Shown one piece after another: positions 1-6,899 of a DNA stretch of 8,289 bases. Where the stretch lies: contig JBMYLP010000020.1 in assembly GCA_049596455.1 (NCBI GenBank), positions 1 through 8,289 of the forward strand. The letters run 5' to 3'. The position numbers and the translations under genes are program-made. The notes under the pieces were generated by a model. It worked only from the letters and a program-made list of their open reading frames with translations. It was not told where the DNA came from and did not search any database. This DNA is from UBA7446 sp049596455 (lineage in GTDB: Bacteria > Bacteroidota > Bacteroidia > Flavobacteriales > Flavobacteriaceae). The stretch's first letter is position 1. Each line of letters starts with the position of its first letter.

Positions 1-102
1 TAGGTCTTTGAGTGAACTTGCTGTAAAAGCAAGCACTGAGGCTACTACCAAAACCATGGCAGCAGCAAAACCAAAAGTATATCCGTTCGAATCTCTGTTC
101 AT
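1..102 (-). CDS. nqrC: Na+-translocating NADH:quinone reductase subunit C, N-terminal fragment
   Basis: Only the first 34 codons are inside the window; the gene continues past the left edge. The peptide begins MNRDSNGYTFGFAAAM and runs into one hydrophobic segment (about residues 9-27, rich in A, V and L) followed by SSLKDL. That is the usual start of NqrC: a short cytoplasmic tail and a single N-terminal membrane anchor. In the family the rest is a periplasmic domain carrying FMN covalently bound to a threonine, which lies outside the window and cannot be checked. The ATG overlaps the nqrB stop in an ATGA junction (4-base overlap), so translation is probably coupled to nqrB. There is no obvious Shine-Dalgarno sequence. 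The identity is secure from this N-terminus plus the nqrA-nqrB order. Confidence 0.9.
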   Translation of the reverse strand, partial: MNRDSNGYTFGFAAAMVLVVASVLAFTASSLKDL

Positions 103-1253
103 GATGCAGGAGTTAGTGATGCATTAAGACGTTTTTTACGACGTTTGATGTTTCCTTCAACCACATAATGGTCAATTGTAGGAGCAAAAACGTTCATCAA
201 TAGTATGGCTAGCATAACCCCTTCAGGGTATGCTGGATTAAATACACGAATAAGGATACAGAAAAGCCCCACAAGGATTCCGTAAATCCATTTTCCTTTG
301 GTGGTTTGAGCAGCAGAAACGGGATCTGTTGCCATAAACACAATACCAAATGCAAATCCGCCAACAATAAGATGGTTTATCCAATCAAATGACATCAGGG
401 CATTTGCACCCCAAAGGTTAAATAAAAATGCAGTTGCAGCTGCGCCAAGCACACCACCTACCATAATGCGCCAACTTCCAACACCCGTGAGAATCAAAAT
501 AGCAGCACCTACCAACACCCAAAGGGTTGAAGTTTCGGCAATAGAACCTGGAATAGCTCCCATAAACATATCAACCATGGAATAGCTCACATCGTTGCCC
601 GCAGCAAGGCTTCCCAAAATAGTTTCACCCGAAATACCATCAACGTTACTTGCTTCCGAAACCCAGACTTTGTTTCCAGACATATAGGTTGGATAAGCAA
701 AAAAGGCAAAAGCACGAGCGGTCAGGGCAGGATTGAGTATGTTCATTCCTGTTCCACCAAAAGCTTCTTTGGCGATAAGGACCGCAAAAGCAACAGACAG
801 TCCAACCATCCAAAGCGGAATATCTACAGGCATTATCATTGGAACCAAAAGTCCTGTAACCAAGTAGCCCTCATTCACCTCGTGACCACGATATACGGCA
901 AAGGCAAATTCAATGGCAAGTCCAACACCGTAGGACACCGCAACCATAGGCATGATTTTAAGTGCGCCATGCAAAAGTGCATCCCAAAAAGTAAAGGCAA
1001 TTCCAGATTGGATAAAATACTGATACCCTGTGTTATAAACACCGTAAACAAAGGCAGGCAGCAACGCAATGATTACGGTTACCATGGTGCGCTTTAAATC
1101 AACGCCGTCGCGGATGTGCGCTCCTTTGTGGGTGGTGTGATTAGGTACAAACAAAAAAGTATCAAAGGCGTTTACCGCAGGGGCAAAACGCTCAAATTTT
1201 TGACCTTTGCCAAAAGGTTTTTTTATTGCGTCAATACGTTCACGTAGTTTCAT
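99..1253 (-). CDS. nqrB: Na+-translocating NADH:quinone reductase subunit B
   Basis: This is an integral inner-membrane subunit of Na+-NQR, the respiratory pump that moves electrons from NADH to quinone and exports sodium. The 384-residue protein has a basic, soluble N-terminus (residues 1-50) and many hydrophobic segments. Family landmarks are visible: NEGYLVTGLLVPMIMP at 127-142, GGTGMNILNPALTARAF at 166-182, FMATDPVSA at 306-314, and NPAYPEGVMLAILLMN at 339-354. The sequence VDGISGET (204-211) matches the S-G-x-T flavinylation site, so Thr211 is the expected covalent FMN attachment residue. The protein is somewhat shorter than the Vibrio subunit of about 415 residues. The ATG lies 10 bases after the nqrA stop and the stop overlaps nqrC, so it is the middle gene of an operon. 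RnfD is the related alternative, but the nqrA neighbour excludes it. Confidence 0.96.
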   Translation of the reverse strand: MKLRERIDAIKKPFGKGQKFERFAPAVNAFDTFLFVPNHTTHKGAHIRDGVDLKRTMVTVIIALLPAFVYGVYNTGYQYFIQSGIAFTFWDALLHGALKIMPMVAVSYGVGLAIEFAFAVYRGHEVNEGYLVTGLLVPMIMPVDIPLWMVGLSVAFAVLIAKEAFGGTGMNILNPALTARAFAFFAYPTYMSGNKVWVSEASNVDGISGETILGSLAAGNDVSYSMVDMFMGAIPGSIAETSTLWVLVGAAILILTGVGSWRIMVGGVLGAAATAFLFNLWGANALMSFDWINHLIVGGFAFGIVFMATDPVSAAQTTKGKWIYGILVGLFCILIRVFNPAYPEGVMLAILLMNVFAPTIDHYVVEGNIKRRKKRLNASLTPAS

Positions 1254-1263
1254 ATGTGTCTAT

Positions 1264-2616
1264 TTAACCAACTTCTTTAATCATTAAATCTAGTGCCTCA
1301 CGGATAATAGCTTGCGCTTCTATTTTGGAGGTACTTGCATAATCTACCAGAGCAAAATCTTCGGGGGCAACTTCGTAAATACCAAGTCCCTCCATCTTTT
1401 CAATATTTTGCGCCATACACTCTTTTAGTAATTGCATTGGAAAAATATCCATGGGCAAAACGCGTTCCATTTCGCCTGTAACTACCAAAGCACGTTCTTC
1501 GCCGTTCATGTTGGTGTCAAGTGCATATTTGCGATTTGGCAACAACCACGAAAGCGATGTTCGTGACATGCTGAAAATCTTACTCCCCACAAAAGGCAAC
1601 CAACCAAACATGCGATAGCGATTTCCTTCCGCAAGAGTAGTTAGTGTGTTGTTGTAAAACCCAATGCTACCATCGGCATGAGTTACTTTTCCAGAAAGAA
1701 CATCTCCATTGATGATACGCACTTGTCCGTTTGCAGAAATGCCTGCCTCCTTGAGAAGCGGCTCAACCGCAGCCCCGATGCGTGTGCTGAAATACTTTGG
1801 AGATTTGACCACAGGTCCTACAACCGCAACTTTTCTTGAGGGATCAAAAATTCCTGAAGCAAAAAAGCGTCCAATGCGTGCCACATCTTCGGGGTTTACC
1901 ACCCAAGCTGTTTCGCCCGCATTGATGGGGTCGATATGATGAATCTGCACACCCACATTTCCAGCAGGGTGAATTCCTTTAACGCGATGCATTTCTACCC
2001 CCTTTACATCAGATAAAAAGGAAGTGTCGTCAGCCGAAACAGAAAGGTGCACTTTGGGTGCCAATTTGGCAAGCGCATGAATTCCATTTTGAAAATCTTC
2101 TTCTTGACTTTCCAACACAAAAGCTACATCTGCAGCAAGTGGCGCAGTATTAAAGCCAGAAATAAATATCCCTTTTGGCGTGCTGTTGGGATTTGCCACA
2201 ACGTCATAAGGGCGTTGCTTAATAAACGGCCAACAGCCCGAAGCCAACAAATGCGCTTTCACATCTGCATCACTAAGTTTATCTAACTGGGCTATTTTGT
2301 GTTTTACAGCCTTATCTTTTCCGTCAGACTCAATCTGAACTTCCAAAATACGACGTTTAGCACCGCGAACAATTTTTGACAATGCACCGCTTACTGGAGA
2401 TACAAATTGGATTTCAGGATTTGCCTTAGAAAAAAACACGGGTTGCCCAAGTGAAACTTTTTCTCCTTCTTTAACAAGCATTTTTGGCACTATGCCATGA
2501 AAGTCGTCTGGATAAAGTATAAAAGTATTTGAAGTTTTGGGCGCAATAGTTTTTTTGATTGCTTCACCATTCAAGGGAATTGAGAGGCCTTTTTTTAAGG
2601 TTATGTCAGCGGACAT
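1264..2616 (-). CDS. nqrA: Na+-translocating NADH:quinone reductase subunit A
   Basis: NqrA is the soluble, cytoplasm-facing subunit of Na+-NQR and in the family is linked to the quinone site. From the chosen ATG the protein has 450 residues, close to the family norm of about 447. It opens MSADITLKKGLSIPLNG, matching the usual NqrA start. Other landmarks are the lipoyl-like hairpin FVSPVSGALSKIVRGAKRR (71-89), GCWPFIKQRPYD (127-138), HPAGNVGVQIHHIDPINAGE (216-235) and a C-terminal stretch ending near STSKIEAQAIIREALDLM (428-445). An in-frame TTG eight codons upstream (2638-2640) is rejected because it falls inside the putative -7 promoter box and would add MHCKKQPH, which is not a family feature. 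This is the first gene of the nqr operon, transcribed away from the T9SS plug gene. Confidence 0.96.
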   Translation of the reverse strand: MSADITLKKGLSIPLNGEAIKKTIAPKTSNTFILYPDDFHGIVPKMLVKEGEKVSLGQPVFFSKANPEIQFVSPVSGALSKIVRGAKRRILEVQIESDGKDKAVKHKIAQLDKLSDADVKAHLLASGCWPFIKQRPYDVVANPNSTPKGIFISGFNTAPLAADVAFVLESQEEDFQNGIHALAKLAPKVHLSVSADDTSFLSDVKGVEMHRVKGIHPAGNVGVQIHHIDPINAGETAWVVNPEDVARIGRFFASGIFDPSRKVAVVGPVVKSPKYFSTRIGAAVEPLLKEAGISANGQVRIINGDVLSGKVTHADGSIGFYNNTLTTLAEGNRYRMFGWLPFVGSKIFSMSRTSLSWLLPNRKYALDTNMNGEERALVVTGEMERVLPMDIFPMQLLKECMAQNIEKMEGLGIYEVAPEDFALVDYASTSKIEAQAIIREALDLMIKEVG

Positions 2617-2637
2617 GTGTGGTTGTTTTTTGCAGTG

Positions 2638-2645
2638 CAAATGTA
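2638..2645 (-). promoter_or_regulatory. Putative -7 promoter element of the nqr operon (TACATTTG)
   Basis: On the minus strand TACATTTG fits the Bacteroidota -7 consensus TAnnTTTG exactly. It ends 21 bases before the nqrA ATG, leaving room for a short leader containing CAAAAAACAACCACAC, an A-rich sequence without Shine-Dalgarno. No TTG is found at the expected -33 distance; the nearest is TTTA, 19 bases upstream. The start site is inferred, not shown. Confidence 0.6.
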
Positions 2646-2671
2646 AGGTACAGACCGTTAAAAGTAAAGGA

Positions 2672-2711
2672 TTATCAAGCGTAAATACATAAATTTATCA
2701 ACGAATAAATA
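2672..2711. repeat. Pair of imperfect direct repeats in the nqrA/plug divergent promoter region
   Basis: Copy 1 (2672-2687) reads TTATCAAGCGTAAATA and copy 2 (2695-2711) reads TTATCAACGAATAAATA. Each has a 7-base TTATCAA block, a 3- or 4-base variable core, and TAAATA. The starts are 23 bases apart, about two helical turns. They lie between the two opposing -7 boxes, upstream of both genes, where an operator or activator site would be expected. The region is AT-rich, so chance similarity is possible and no regulator is identified. Confidence 0.4.
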
Positions 2712-2718
2712 GTTTGTT

Positions 2719-2726
2719 TAACTTTG
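2719..2726 (+). promoter_or_regulatory. Putative -7 promoter element of the T9SS plug gene (TAACTTTG)
   Basis: TAACTTTG fits TAnnTTTG exactly and ends 8 bases before the first in-frame ATG (2735). A transcript from it would begin a few bases before that ATG, and after an earlier in-frame TTG at 2714. No clear TTG lies at -33; only TTTA (2694-2697) is near, with a 21-base spacer. Confidence 0.5.
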
Positions 2727-2734
2727 AAGAGTTG

Positions 2735-4042
2735 ATGCTTTTTGACAAACGCATTTTCCTATCTGAAAAAACAACTCTAAACCAAGCCAATTTGAATTCA
2801 GTTCTTAAACAAAATCTGCTTCTTTTACTACTTTCTACAAGTGCTTTTGGACAGTTTTTATCCGAATTTTCGCCACCAGAGCATATAAAAAGCGTTCTTT
2901 TTTACGTAAACGAGCAAACCACGTCCTTGCCCATAATGCCGCTAAATGAGTCTATTACGTTGCGCTTTGACGATTTAAACGCAGACGATAGCACATACTA
3001 TTATACTGTGGAACGTGCTAATGCCAATTGGGAGAAAAGCGATTTGTTTCGAGCCGATTTTATGGACGGCTATGACGACATACGAATTCAAGATATTTCG
3101 TATTCGGTGGGCACATTGCAATCTTATATTCACTACAAATTAGAGCTCCCAAACACCCAAACACGCATTAAAAAAAGTGGAAATTATATCTTAAAAATTT
3201 GGGATGATGCGCGAAATCTTGTTCTTCAAAAACGCTTTGTAGTGGTTGACGAAGCCACAGCCATAGGATTGCGCGTGAAACGAGCGCAACATATAAATGA
3301 AATTCAAACACACCAAAGTGTACATTTGAGTTTGATTACCGATGGATTAAATCTCCGCATTCCCGAACAGCAATTAAAGATTTTTGTAGCGCAAAACCAA
3401 CAATGGCAAACGTGGCGTTCGGCTGGAAATGCAACCTACACACTGGGAAATAAATTGGAGTTTACCTACAAACCCGAAACCCTTTTCGCCGGTGGTAATG
3501 AGTATCATTTTTTTGAAACACAAGACATTCGAGGTGGTGGTGGAAATGTAGCTTACGTGCTTCGCGACAGTGTGTTTGTATCTGTTTTGGCACCGCAATG
3601 GGTTCGGGCAGGACGCCCCTATACCTATGCGCCAGATATCAATGGTGATTTCCGGATTAATACATTTCAAGGAGAAAATCCGCATACCGAATCCGATTAC
3701 AGCAATGTAATATTTTCACTTTTTGCTGAAGATTTTTTGTTTGATGCAGACCATTTTGTAGTGGGTGATTTTAATCAACACATAAAAAGCGGGGAAAATA
3801 AACTAAAATACAATCCAGAAACCGAACGCTTTGAAGCGGAACTTTTACTTAAACAAGGTGTCTACAACTACAAATTTGTCAGCAAAGATTTTGAAGGAGC
3901 ATCCTACGACAACCTTATTTCGGGAAGTTATTGGCCAACGGAAAATACCTATTGGGCGTTTGTGTATTATCGTCCACTAGGCGCCCGCTGCGATGAACTC
4001 ATCGCTGTTGGAAGCGCAAATGCAAAAGATATTGGGCTTTAA
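2735..4042 (+). CDS. Type IX secretion system plug-family protein (DUF5103)
   Basis: In Flavobacterium the family protein Plug closes the periplasmic end of the SprA translocon; that is known of the family, and the role here is inferred. From the ATG the protein has 435 residues. A hydrophobic run LLLLLL (about 28-33) followed by STSAFG|Q looks like a type I signal peptide cut after Gly39. The N-terminal domain (about 47-175) carries MDGYDDIRIQDISYSVGT and SGNYILKIWDD. Later come AGGNEYHFFETQDIR, RPYTYAPDINGDF (about 294-306), and a C-terminal beta-rich part with VVGDFNQ and KQGVYNYKFV (about 342-382), resembling an early-set or CBM48-like fold, ending YYRPLGAR. The start is uncertain: the long, partly acidic n-region suggests that TTG at 2792 could be the true start, giving 416 residues. 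The gene is divergent from nqrA. Confidence 0.87.
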   Translation: MLFDKRIFLSEKTTLNQANLNSVLKQNLLLLLLSTSAFGQFLSEFSPPEHIKSVLFYVNEQTTSLPIMPLNESITLRFDDLNADDSTYYYTVERANANWEKSDLFRADFMDGYDDIRIQDISYSVGTLQSYIHYKLELPNTQTRIKKSGNYILKIWDDARNLVLQKRFVVVDEATAIGLRVKRAQHINEIQTHQSVHLSLITDGLNLRIPEQQLKIFVAQNQQWQTWRSAGNATYTLGNKLEFTYKPETLFAGGNEYHFFETQDIRGGGGNVAYVLRDSVFVSVLAPQWVRAGRPYTYAPDINGDFRINTFQGENPHTESDYSNVIFSLFAEDFLFDADHFVVGDFNQHIKSGENKLKYNPETERFEAELLLKQGVYNYKFVSKDFEGASYDNLISGSYWPTENTYWAFVYYRPLGARCDELIAVGSANAKDIGL

Positions 4043-4152
4043 AACTGGCTTGAAAGCAGGTGACTTTTAGGCTCAAAAAACGGTATTGAGAATTGGTTTT
4101 GTTTAAAATTTTTATTCTCGACACTAAATTCACTCGAATTGACAAAAATCAC

Positions 4153-4160
4153 TACCTTTA
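4153..4160 (+). promoter_or_regulatory. Possible -7-like element before apaG (TACCTTTA)
   Basis: TACCTTTA differs from TAnnTTTG only in the last base. Its final A is the first base of an ATG at 4160, and the preferred apaG ATG lies at 4166. If it is a real promoter, the transcript would start at or very near the start codon. There is no TTG at the proper -33 spacing; TTGAC at 4139 is only 11 bases away. This is tentative: apaG could instead be read through from the plug gene, 123 bases upstream. Confidence 0.3.
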
Positions 4161-4165
4161 TGGCA

Positions 4166-4552
4166 ATGATTCAACAAGTAACACAAGGAATACGCATTTC
4201 AGTAGTATCGTTTTTTGAAGGCACCTACTTCAAAAACTACCGCTTGCACTTTTCTTTTGGTTACCGTATTTCTATTTCAAATCAAGGAAAAGATATTGTC
4301 CAGTTGCAGTCTAGGCATTGGAAAATTTTTGATGCGCTTAAAGCAACTTCCATTGTTGATGGCGAAGGTGTTGTAGGAAAAAAGCCTGTTATTAAGCCCG
4401 GGCAAGTATATACTTATGAATCGGGTTGCTTGCTATCTTCTCCACTTGGAGCTATGCAAGGGCACTACAACATGATAAACCTTGCTACCACTAAAAAATT
4501 TAGAGTCTATATTCCCAAATTTGAGTTAAGTCCGCCCTTTGCGCTTAACTAA
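4166..4552 (+). CDS. apaG: ApaG domain protein (CorD-type Co2+/Mg2+ homeostasis protein)
   Basis: This is a small soluble protein made of a single ApaG (DUF525) beta-sandwich domain. In enterobacteria ApaG/CorD affects cobalt and magnesium efflux; the biochemical role is unsettled and not shown here. The 128-residue protein carries the family hallmarks: SNQ at 38-40, RHWKIFDA at 50-57, the G-x-G-x-x-G motif GEGVVG at 66-71, KPVIKPGQVYTYESG at 73-87, and SPLGAMQGHY at 92-101, ending SPPFALN. The ATG at 4166 gives MIQQVTQGIRISV, which matches the usual flavobacterial start. An in-frame ATG at 4160 adds only two residues, and a TTG at 4139 adds nine unconserved ones. It is separated from pruA by 17 bases, so the two are probably co-transcribed. 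Confidence 0.93.
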   Translation: MIQQVTQGIRISVVSFFEGTYFKNYRLHFSFGYRISISNQGKDIVQLQSRHWKIFDALKATSIVDGEGVVGKKPVIKPGQVYTYESGCLLSSPLGAMQGHYNMINLATTKKFRVYIPKFELSPPFALN

Positions 4553-4569
4553 CCCTAAAACCAATCATT

Positions 4570-6195
4570 ATGTCAAATAGTTTTTTTTCGGTACCAAAAC
4601 CCGTAAACGAACCTGTTCTTGATTATCGTAAAGGCAGTCCAGAACGTGCAGAAGTGCTTGCCACTTACAAAGAAATGTACAATAGTCCTCTAACTGTTCC
4701 GCTGTATATTGGGGCTGAAAAAGTAGTCACAAAAAAGCGCGCGAACATGGCGCCGCCGCACGACCACAAACACTCGCTGGGGACATATAGCTTAGCAGAA
4801 AAATCTCACGTGGAGAAAGCGATTGCAGCAGCACTAAACGCAAAAAGTGATTGGGAAAATATGTCATTTGAACATAGGGCATCGGTTTTTTTAAAAGCTG
4901 CCGATCTTATTGCTGGACCATATCGCGCTAAAATTAATGCGTCCACCATGTTGGCGCAATCGAAAAATATTTTCCAAGCTGAAATTGATGCCGCTTGCGA
5001 ATTCGCGGACTTTTTGCGCTTTGGCGTTGCATTTGCCGCAGACATTTATGCCCAGCAACCTATTCAAGGTCCAGGAGTCGTTAACAGGTTGGAGTACCGT
5101 GCTTTAGAAGGGTTTGTATACGCTGTTACCCCTTTTAATTTTACTGCCATCGCAGGCAATATATGTGCGGCTCCTGCACTAATGGGCAACGTAATTGTTT
5201 GGAAACCAAGCGACCATCAAATGTTTTCCGCCAAAGTAATTATGGATATTTTTGAGGAAGCTGGTGTTCCTGCTGGTGTGATTAACCTCGTGTCGGGAGA
5301 CCCTGTCATGATTTCGGATGTTGTATTGGAACATCCAAAATTTGCCGGATTGCATTTTACGGGCTCAACAGAAGTATTCAAAAACCTCTGGACGCAAATT
5401 GGAAACAACTTAGCTTCCTATCAAAACTACCCTAGAATAGTTGGTGAAACAGGGGGTAAGGATTTTATTTTCGCACACCACACCGCCGATGTTCCAACCG
5501 TAATTACCGCCATTACACGCGGTGGTTATGAATTTCAAGGACAAAAATGCTCAGCCGCTTCGCGGATTTATTTACCCAAATCTATTGCTGATAAAATTCT
5601 TGATGGCGTCGTTGAAAACATAAAAAGTTTCACTATTGGCTCGCCAGAAGACATGAATAATTTTATTACGGCTGTTATTCATGAAGGCTCATTCGATAAA
5701 TTGGCGCACTATATTGACAAAGCCAAAAAAGATAAAGACGTGGAAGTTTTGACAGGTGGAACTTACGACAAAAGCACTGGTTATTTTGTGCATCCCACGC
5801 TGCTAAAAACCACAAATCCGCACTACACCACCATGGAAACGGAGCTTTTTGGACCCGTGGTGACGGTTTATGTGTATGAAGATTCGGATTGTGAAGCCAC
5901 GCTAGAGTTGGTAAACACAACTTCGGAGTATGGACTTACAGGTGCTATTATTGCGCAAGATCGCAAGTTCATTGAAGATGCATCAAAAAAACTACGACAC
6001 GCAGCTGGTAATTTTTACATCAATGATAAACCAAGTGGTGCTGTTGTAGGGCAACAGCCTTTTGGGGGAAGTCGTGCCTCGGGAACAAACGATAAGGCGG
6101 GTTCGGCATTAAACCTGCTGCGTTGGGTATCGCCACGATTGATTAAAGAAACCCTTGTGCCCGCAACTGACTACCGCTATCCGTGTATGGACTAA
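4570..6195 (+). CDS. pruA: L-glutamate gamma-semialdehyde dehydrogenase (1-pyrroline-5-carboxylate dehydrogenase)
   Basis: This enzyme catalyses the second step of proline breakdown: NAD+-dependent oxidation of glutamate semialdehyde, in equilibrium with pyrroline-5-carboxylate, to glutamate. It is a cytoplasmic aldehyde dehydrogenase of 541 residues, the length of the stand-alone P5CDH branch that includes mammalian ALDH4A1; there is no fused proline dehydrogenase domain. Visible catalytic and cofactor motifs are TPFNF (187-191, oxyanion Asn190), WKPSD (211-215, NAD binding), FTGSTEVF (263-270), VGETGGKDF (291-299, general base Glu293), GQKCSAASR (324-332, nucleophile Cys327), ELFGP (425-429), and QQPFGGSRASGTNDKAG near residues 495-511. 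The ATG follows apaG by 17 bases with an A-rich leader, so the two probably form an operon. The stop overlaps the rsmG stop on the other strand. All key residues are present, so it should be active. Confidence 0.96.
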   Translation: MSNSFFSVPKPVNEPVLDYRKGSPERAEVLATYKEMYNSPLTVPLYIGAEKVVTKKRANMAPPHDHKHSLGTYSLAEKSHVEKAIAAALNAKSDWENMSFEHRASVFLKAADLIAGPYRAKINASTMLAQSKNIFQAEIDAACEFADFLRFGVAFAADIYAQQPIQGPGVVNRLEYRALEGFVYAVTPFNFTAIAGNICAAPALMGNVIVWKPSDHQMFSAKVIMDIFEEAGVPAGVINLVSGDPVMISDVVLEHPKFAGLHFTGSTEVFKNLWTQIGNNLASYQNYPRIVGETGGKDFIFAHHTADVPTVITAITRGGYEFQGQKCSAASRIYLPKSIADKILDGVVENIKSFTIGSPEDMNNFITAVIHEGSFDKLAHYIDKAKKDKDVEVLTGGTYDKSTGYFVHPTLLKTTNPHYTTMETELFGPVVTVYVYEDSDCEATLELVNTTSEYGLTGAIIAQDRKFIEDASKKLRHAAGNFYINDKPSGAVVGQQPFGGSRASGTNDKAGSALNLLRWVSPRLIKETLVPATDYRYPCMD

Positions 6196-6812
6196 AGGGG
6201 TAAATACACCACCTTTTTTGTTTCAAAAAAGGATTCGGTAAAAAATTGCTGTAAATGAAACACTTCAGCCTTTGGAAAGGGCGCAAGCTCCTCTTCCAAA
6301 TCGCCGCCCTTTAAGTACAAAATCCCATTGGCACGTACGTGCTTGTGGTTTGTACTGATTTTGTCTTGTACCCAAGGAACAAATCGCTCCATTCGGGTAA
6401 CAGCACGACTGACCACAAAATCGAAAATGCCATCAACATCTTCAGCGCGTTGATGAAATCCGCTGACATTTTTGAGTTCAAGTGCATCTACCACTGCTTT
6501 GACCACTTTAATTTTTTTACCAATGGAGTCTACCAAAGTAAACTGCACCTGTGGAAACAGTATCGCCAACGGTATTCCAGGAAATCCACCGCCAGTACCC
6601 ACATCCAAAATTTTTGCATTAGACATAAACGTATGAATTTTTGCAATACCTAGCGAATGCAATACATGATGCGTATAAAAATGCTCCATATCGGTGCGTG
6701 AAATCACATTGATTCGTTGATTCCAAGTATTATATAATGGATATAACGCTTCGAATTGCTCTTTTTGCAGCGGACTTAGGTTGGGAAATTGACTAAATAT
6801 TGGTGTACTCAT
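6192..6812 (-). CDS. rsmG: 16S rRNA (guanine(527)-N7)-methyltransferase
   Basis: RsmG (GidB) methylates N7 of G527 in 16S rRNA, using S-adenosylmethionine, in the cytoplasm. The 206-residue protein has the family length. A helical N-terminus with YNTWNQRINVISR (27-39) precedes the Rossmann methyltransferase core. SAM motif I is ILDVGTGGGFPGIPLA (68-83), followed by LVDSIGKKIKVV (93-104), QRAEDV (121-126) and DFVVSRAV (131-138). The end, FFETKKVVYLPL, is typical of flavobacterial RsmG. The ATG at 6812 is preferred over an in-frame GTG at 6824, because that GTG overlaps the -7-like box TATTTTTG and adds MQYI without family support. The gene stands alone, divergent from the aminotransferase and convergent with pruA, with a 4-base overlap of stop codons. 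Confidence 0.95.
   Translation of the reverse strand: MSTPIFSQFPNLSPLQKEQFEALYPLYNTWNQRINVISRTDMEHFYTHHVLHSLGIAKIHTFMSNAKILDVGTGGGFPGIPLAILFPQVQFTLVDSIGKKIKVVKAVVDALELKNVSGFHQRAEDVDGIFDFVVSRAVTRMERFVPWVQDKISTNHKHVRANGILYLKGGDLEEELAPFPKAEVFHLQQFFTESFFETKKVVYLPL
6212..6232. repeat. Perfect inverted repeat inside the 3' end of rsmG
   Basis: Arms CCTTTTTTG (6212-6220) and CAAAAAAGG (6224-6232) flank a TTT loop, so a 9-bp AT-rich hairpin could form in either transcript, 17 bases past the pruA stop. It might help end pruA transcription, but no U-run follows the stem on the plus strand. The same bases encode FFETKK of RsmG, a conserved peptide, so the symmetry may simply reflect the protein. Confidence 0.3.
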
Positions 6813-6823
6813 AATGTATTGCA

Positions 6824-6831
6824 CAAAAATA
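6824..6831 (-). promoter_or_regulatory. Putative -7 promoter element of rsmG (TATTTTTG)
   Basis: On the minus strand TATTTTTG fits TAnnTTTG and ends 11 bases before the rsmG ATG at 6812. No TTG is found at the -33 distance, so this is weaker than the opposing aminotransferase promoter. The last base of the box is the first base of the rejected GTG start at 6824. Confidence 0.45.
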
Positions 6832-6851
6832 CGGAAGCTGTTGATTAAAAA

Positions 6852-6884
6852 TTTGTTTTCGTTTTATTCAAGGGAGTATATTTG
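6852..6884 (+). promoter_or_regulatory. Bacteroidota-type promoter of the aminotransferase gene
   Basis: A -33 element TTTG (6852-6855) is followed by a 21-base spacer and a -7 element TATATTTG (6877-6884). Both elements and the spacing fit the phylum consensus, TTG then 17-23 bases then TAnnTTTG. It is the best-formed promoter in the window. The transcript would begin around 6889-6892, giving a leader of roughly 8-11 bases to the ATG at 6900. It is divergent from the rsmG promoter. Confidence 0.7.
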
Positions 6885-6899
6885 ACAAAATTTTAATTG

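Noticed and set aside
3374..3685. Open frame of 103 codons on the minus strand inside the plug gene
   Set aside because: It lies wholly within a well-supported gene on the other strand, shows no recognisable motif, and has no promoter or leader of its own.
4088..4119. GAGAAT and ATTCTC inverted repeat after the plug gene as a terminator
   Set aside because: A 6-bp AT-rich stem with a 20-base loop and no T-run directly after it is too weak to call.
6339..6653. Open frame of 104 codons on the plus strand opposite rsmG
   Set aside because: It is antisense to conserved RsmG motifs, and its composition (rich in C, F, H and N) is that of a shadow translation.
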